NCBI GenBank assembly: GCA_910578465.1
Contig: CAJTPW010000002.1
Location: 248,001 to 312,000, forward strand
DNA from: an uncultured Vampirovibrio sp.
Lineage (GTDB): Bacteria > Cyanobacteriota > Vampirovibrionia > Gastranaerophilales > Gastranaerophilaceae
DNA length: 64,000 nt
Reading direction: 5' to 3'
In this document: one piece after another, positions 63,239 to 64,000 of the stretch
Layout: each line of letters starts with the position of its first letter
Numbering within the stretch: position 1 is the first letter of the stretch
Position numbers and translations under genes: made by a program
The notes under the pieces: generated by a model
What the model saw: the letters and a program-made list of their open reading frames with translations, nothing else
Database searches by the model: none
What the model was told of the DNA's origin: nothing

Positions 63239-64000
63239 ATGCTAAGATATTTAGTTTGGAAAATACTCAAAAAATATATTATATTTGCGGCTGCGCTTTG
63301 CGGGCTTATTATTATGCCTGCTTGTGCTGAAACTTTATCTTTTAATTCTTTCTTAGAAACCGCCCTTCAAAATTCATATAAACTGAAAGCTTCTAAAATT
63401 GATTCGGGGATTGCAAAAGCAGGCGTTAAAGAAGCAAGGGCAGGGTATTTTCCGACTTTATCAGGATATGCAACAACAGAAAGATACAATGATTTATCAG
63501 ATGGAAATCGACAAATAACGGCCGTCGGAAATGAAATACTTTTAAACAGAGATTATTATCAGGACGTTGCAGCAGTTGGGCTAAATTACAATCTTTTTGA
63601 TTTTGGGATAAGGAAAAGAAATTTAGAAATTGCAAAAGCTGATGATAAACAAAAAGAGGCTTTACTTTTGAAAGATACAAGGGATTTAAAGCTTGATGTT
63701 GTTGATTTGTACGGTGAAACACTTACGCTATACAAGGCCTTAGGAATTAAAAGAGAGATTTTAGGGCTTCAAAATGAGCTTTTTACAATTTACAAAAGAC
63801 TAAGGTTTGCAGGAGAATTATCCGAAATTGAATTGACAAATTCTGAAATAGATATATCTGAAACAAAATCTGACATCGTAGAATTAGAGAACAGCTTATC
63901 AAAAAGATTAACGGAATTTTCGTATTATACAAATAAAAGCTATGGGATAGATGATGTCGAGATAGAAGATTTTGATGAAGACTTCGAAAGCGGTGTTGTT
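63239..64000 (+). CDS. TolC-family outer-membrane protein (cut by window end)
   Basis: 254 codons with no stop before the window end. A basic start and hydrophobic signal (YIIFAAALCGLIIMPACA, likely cleavage near residue 31) is followed by TLSFNSFLETALQNSYKLKA, EARAGYFPTLSGYATTERYN and VGLNYNLFDFGIRKRNLEIA, the standard opening of TolC-type efflux and secretion channels. Long coiled-coil helices follow (ALLLKDTRDLKLDVVDLYGE). The start codon begins two bases after the glmS stop, so it is likely cotranscribed with glmS. Supports a diderm cell. Confidence 0.88.
   Translation, partial: MLRYLVWKILKKYIIFAAALCGLIIMPACAETLSFNSFLETALQNSYKLKASKIDSGIAKAGVKEARAGYFPTLSGYATTERYNDLSDGNRQITAVGNEILLNRDYYQDVAAVGLNYNLFDFGIRKRNLEIAKADDKQKEALLLKDTRDLKLDVVDLYGETLTLYKALGIKREILGLQNELFTIYKRLRFAGELSEIELTNSEIDISETKSDIVELENSLSKRLTEFSYYTNKSYGIDDVEIEDFDEDFESGVV

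Noticed and set aside
1..64000. tRNA, rRNA, CRISPR arrays, insertion sequences, prophage.
   Set aside because: Reading all intergenic gaps showed no T-loop consensus, repeat-spacer pattern, terminal inverted repeats or transposase/integrase motifs.

Overview
The window reads as chromosomal DNA of a low-GC, non-photosynthetic relative of Cyanobacteria, most probably a gut Gastranaerophilales (Vampirovibrionia/Melainabacteria). Reasons: a cyanobacterial-type LdpA iron-sulfur protein, a short SigA-like sigma factor, a type IV pilus/type II secretion cluster, diderm markers (TolC-family protein, secretin, KdsC-like phosphatase), and several unrecognised membrane proteins with an N-terminal F-x-G motif that I associate with this group. 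The taxonomic call is inference. I see no phage, insertion sequence, CRISPR, rRNA or tRNA gene, and no clearly broken gene.

Layout. 0-5 kb: queC and a HEAT-repeat gene (-), then dnaG-rpoD (+) closed by a strong terminator. 5-10.4 kb: gmk-coaBC-nif3 and aroC-aroK-aroB, tightly overlapping. 10.4-15 kb: a TPR gene whose 3' end overlaps aroB antisense, a 42-codon gene with its own promoter, a 278-aa companion, and spmA-spmB. 14.8-22.5 kb (-): hpt, tilS and an ldpA homologue in overlap, lysC after a TPR gene, then a KdsC-like phosphatase, a membrane protein and another TPR gene. 22.6-25.5 kb: a GshB-like ATP-grasp gene and two F-x-G membrane proteins. 25.6-32.3 kb: aroF, glyQ and three tandem APC permeases. 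32.4-37.9 kb: a degenerate HD-GYP protein, metX-metW, tpiA and bioA. 37.9-46.3 kb (-): pilC, pilB, a secretin, a GspC/PilP-like protein and obg. 46.4-54.4 kb: F-x-G proteins around the rny-ymdB-PHP RNA-turnover group. 54.35-54.78 kb is the only stretch over 300 bases without an ordinary gene; it holds a possible 22-codon upstream ORF, a terminator, a 29-codon ORF and a strong promoter. 54.8-57.7 kb: a 125-aa protein and a GH35 beta-galactosidase. 58-64 kb: ruvC, a membrane protein, mtnA, serC, glmS and the start of a TolC-like gene cut by the window end.

Most genes are housekeeping: shikimate pathway (aroF, aroC, aroK, aroB), cofactors (coaBC, bioA), methionine (metX, metW, mtnA, lysC), replication/transcription (dnaG, rpoD), RNA decay (rny, ymdB) and cell envelope (glmS, pilus genes). 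Genes inside operons have clear Shine-Dalgarno sites. Several genes that start a transcription unit instead have a -10 box 6-9 bases before the start codon and no Shine-Dalgarno, which suggests leaderless mRNAs. The best candidates for undescribed biology are the F-x-G protein family, the short independently transcribed locus near 54.6 kb, and LdpA in a presumed non-photosynthetic cell.
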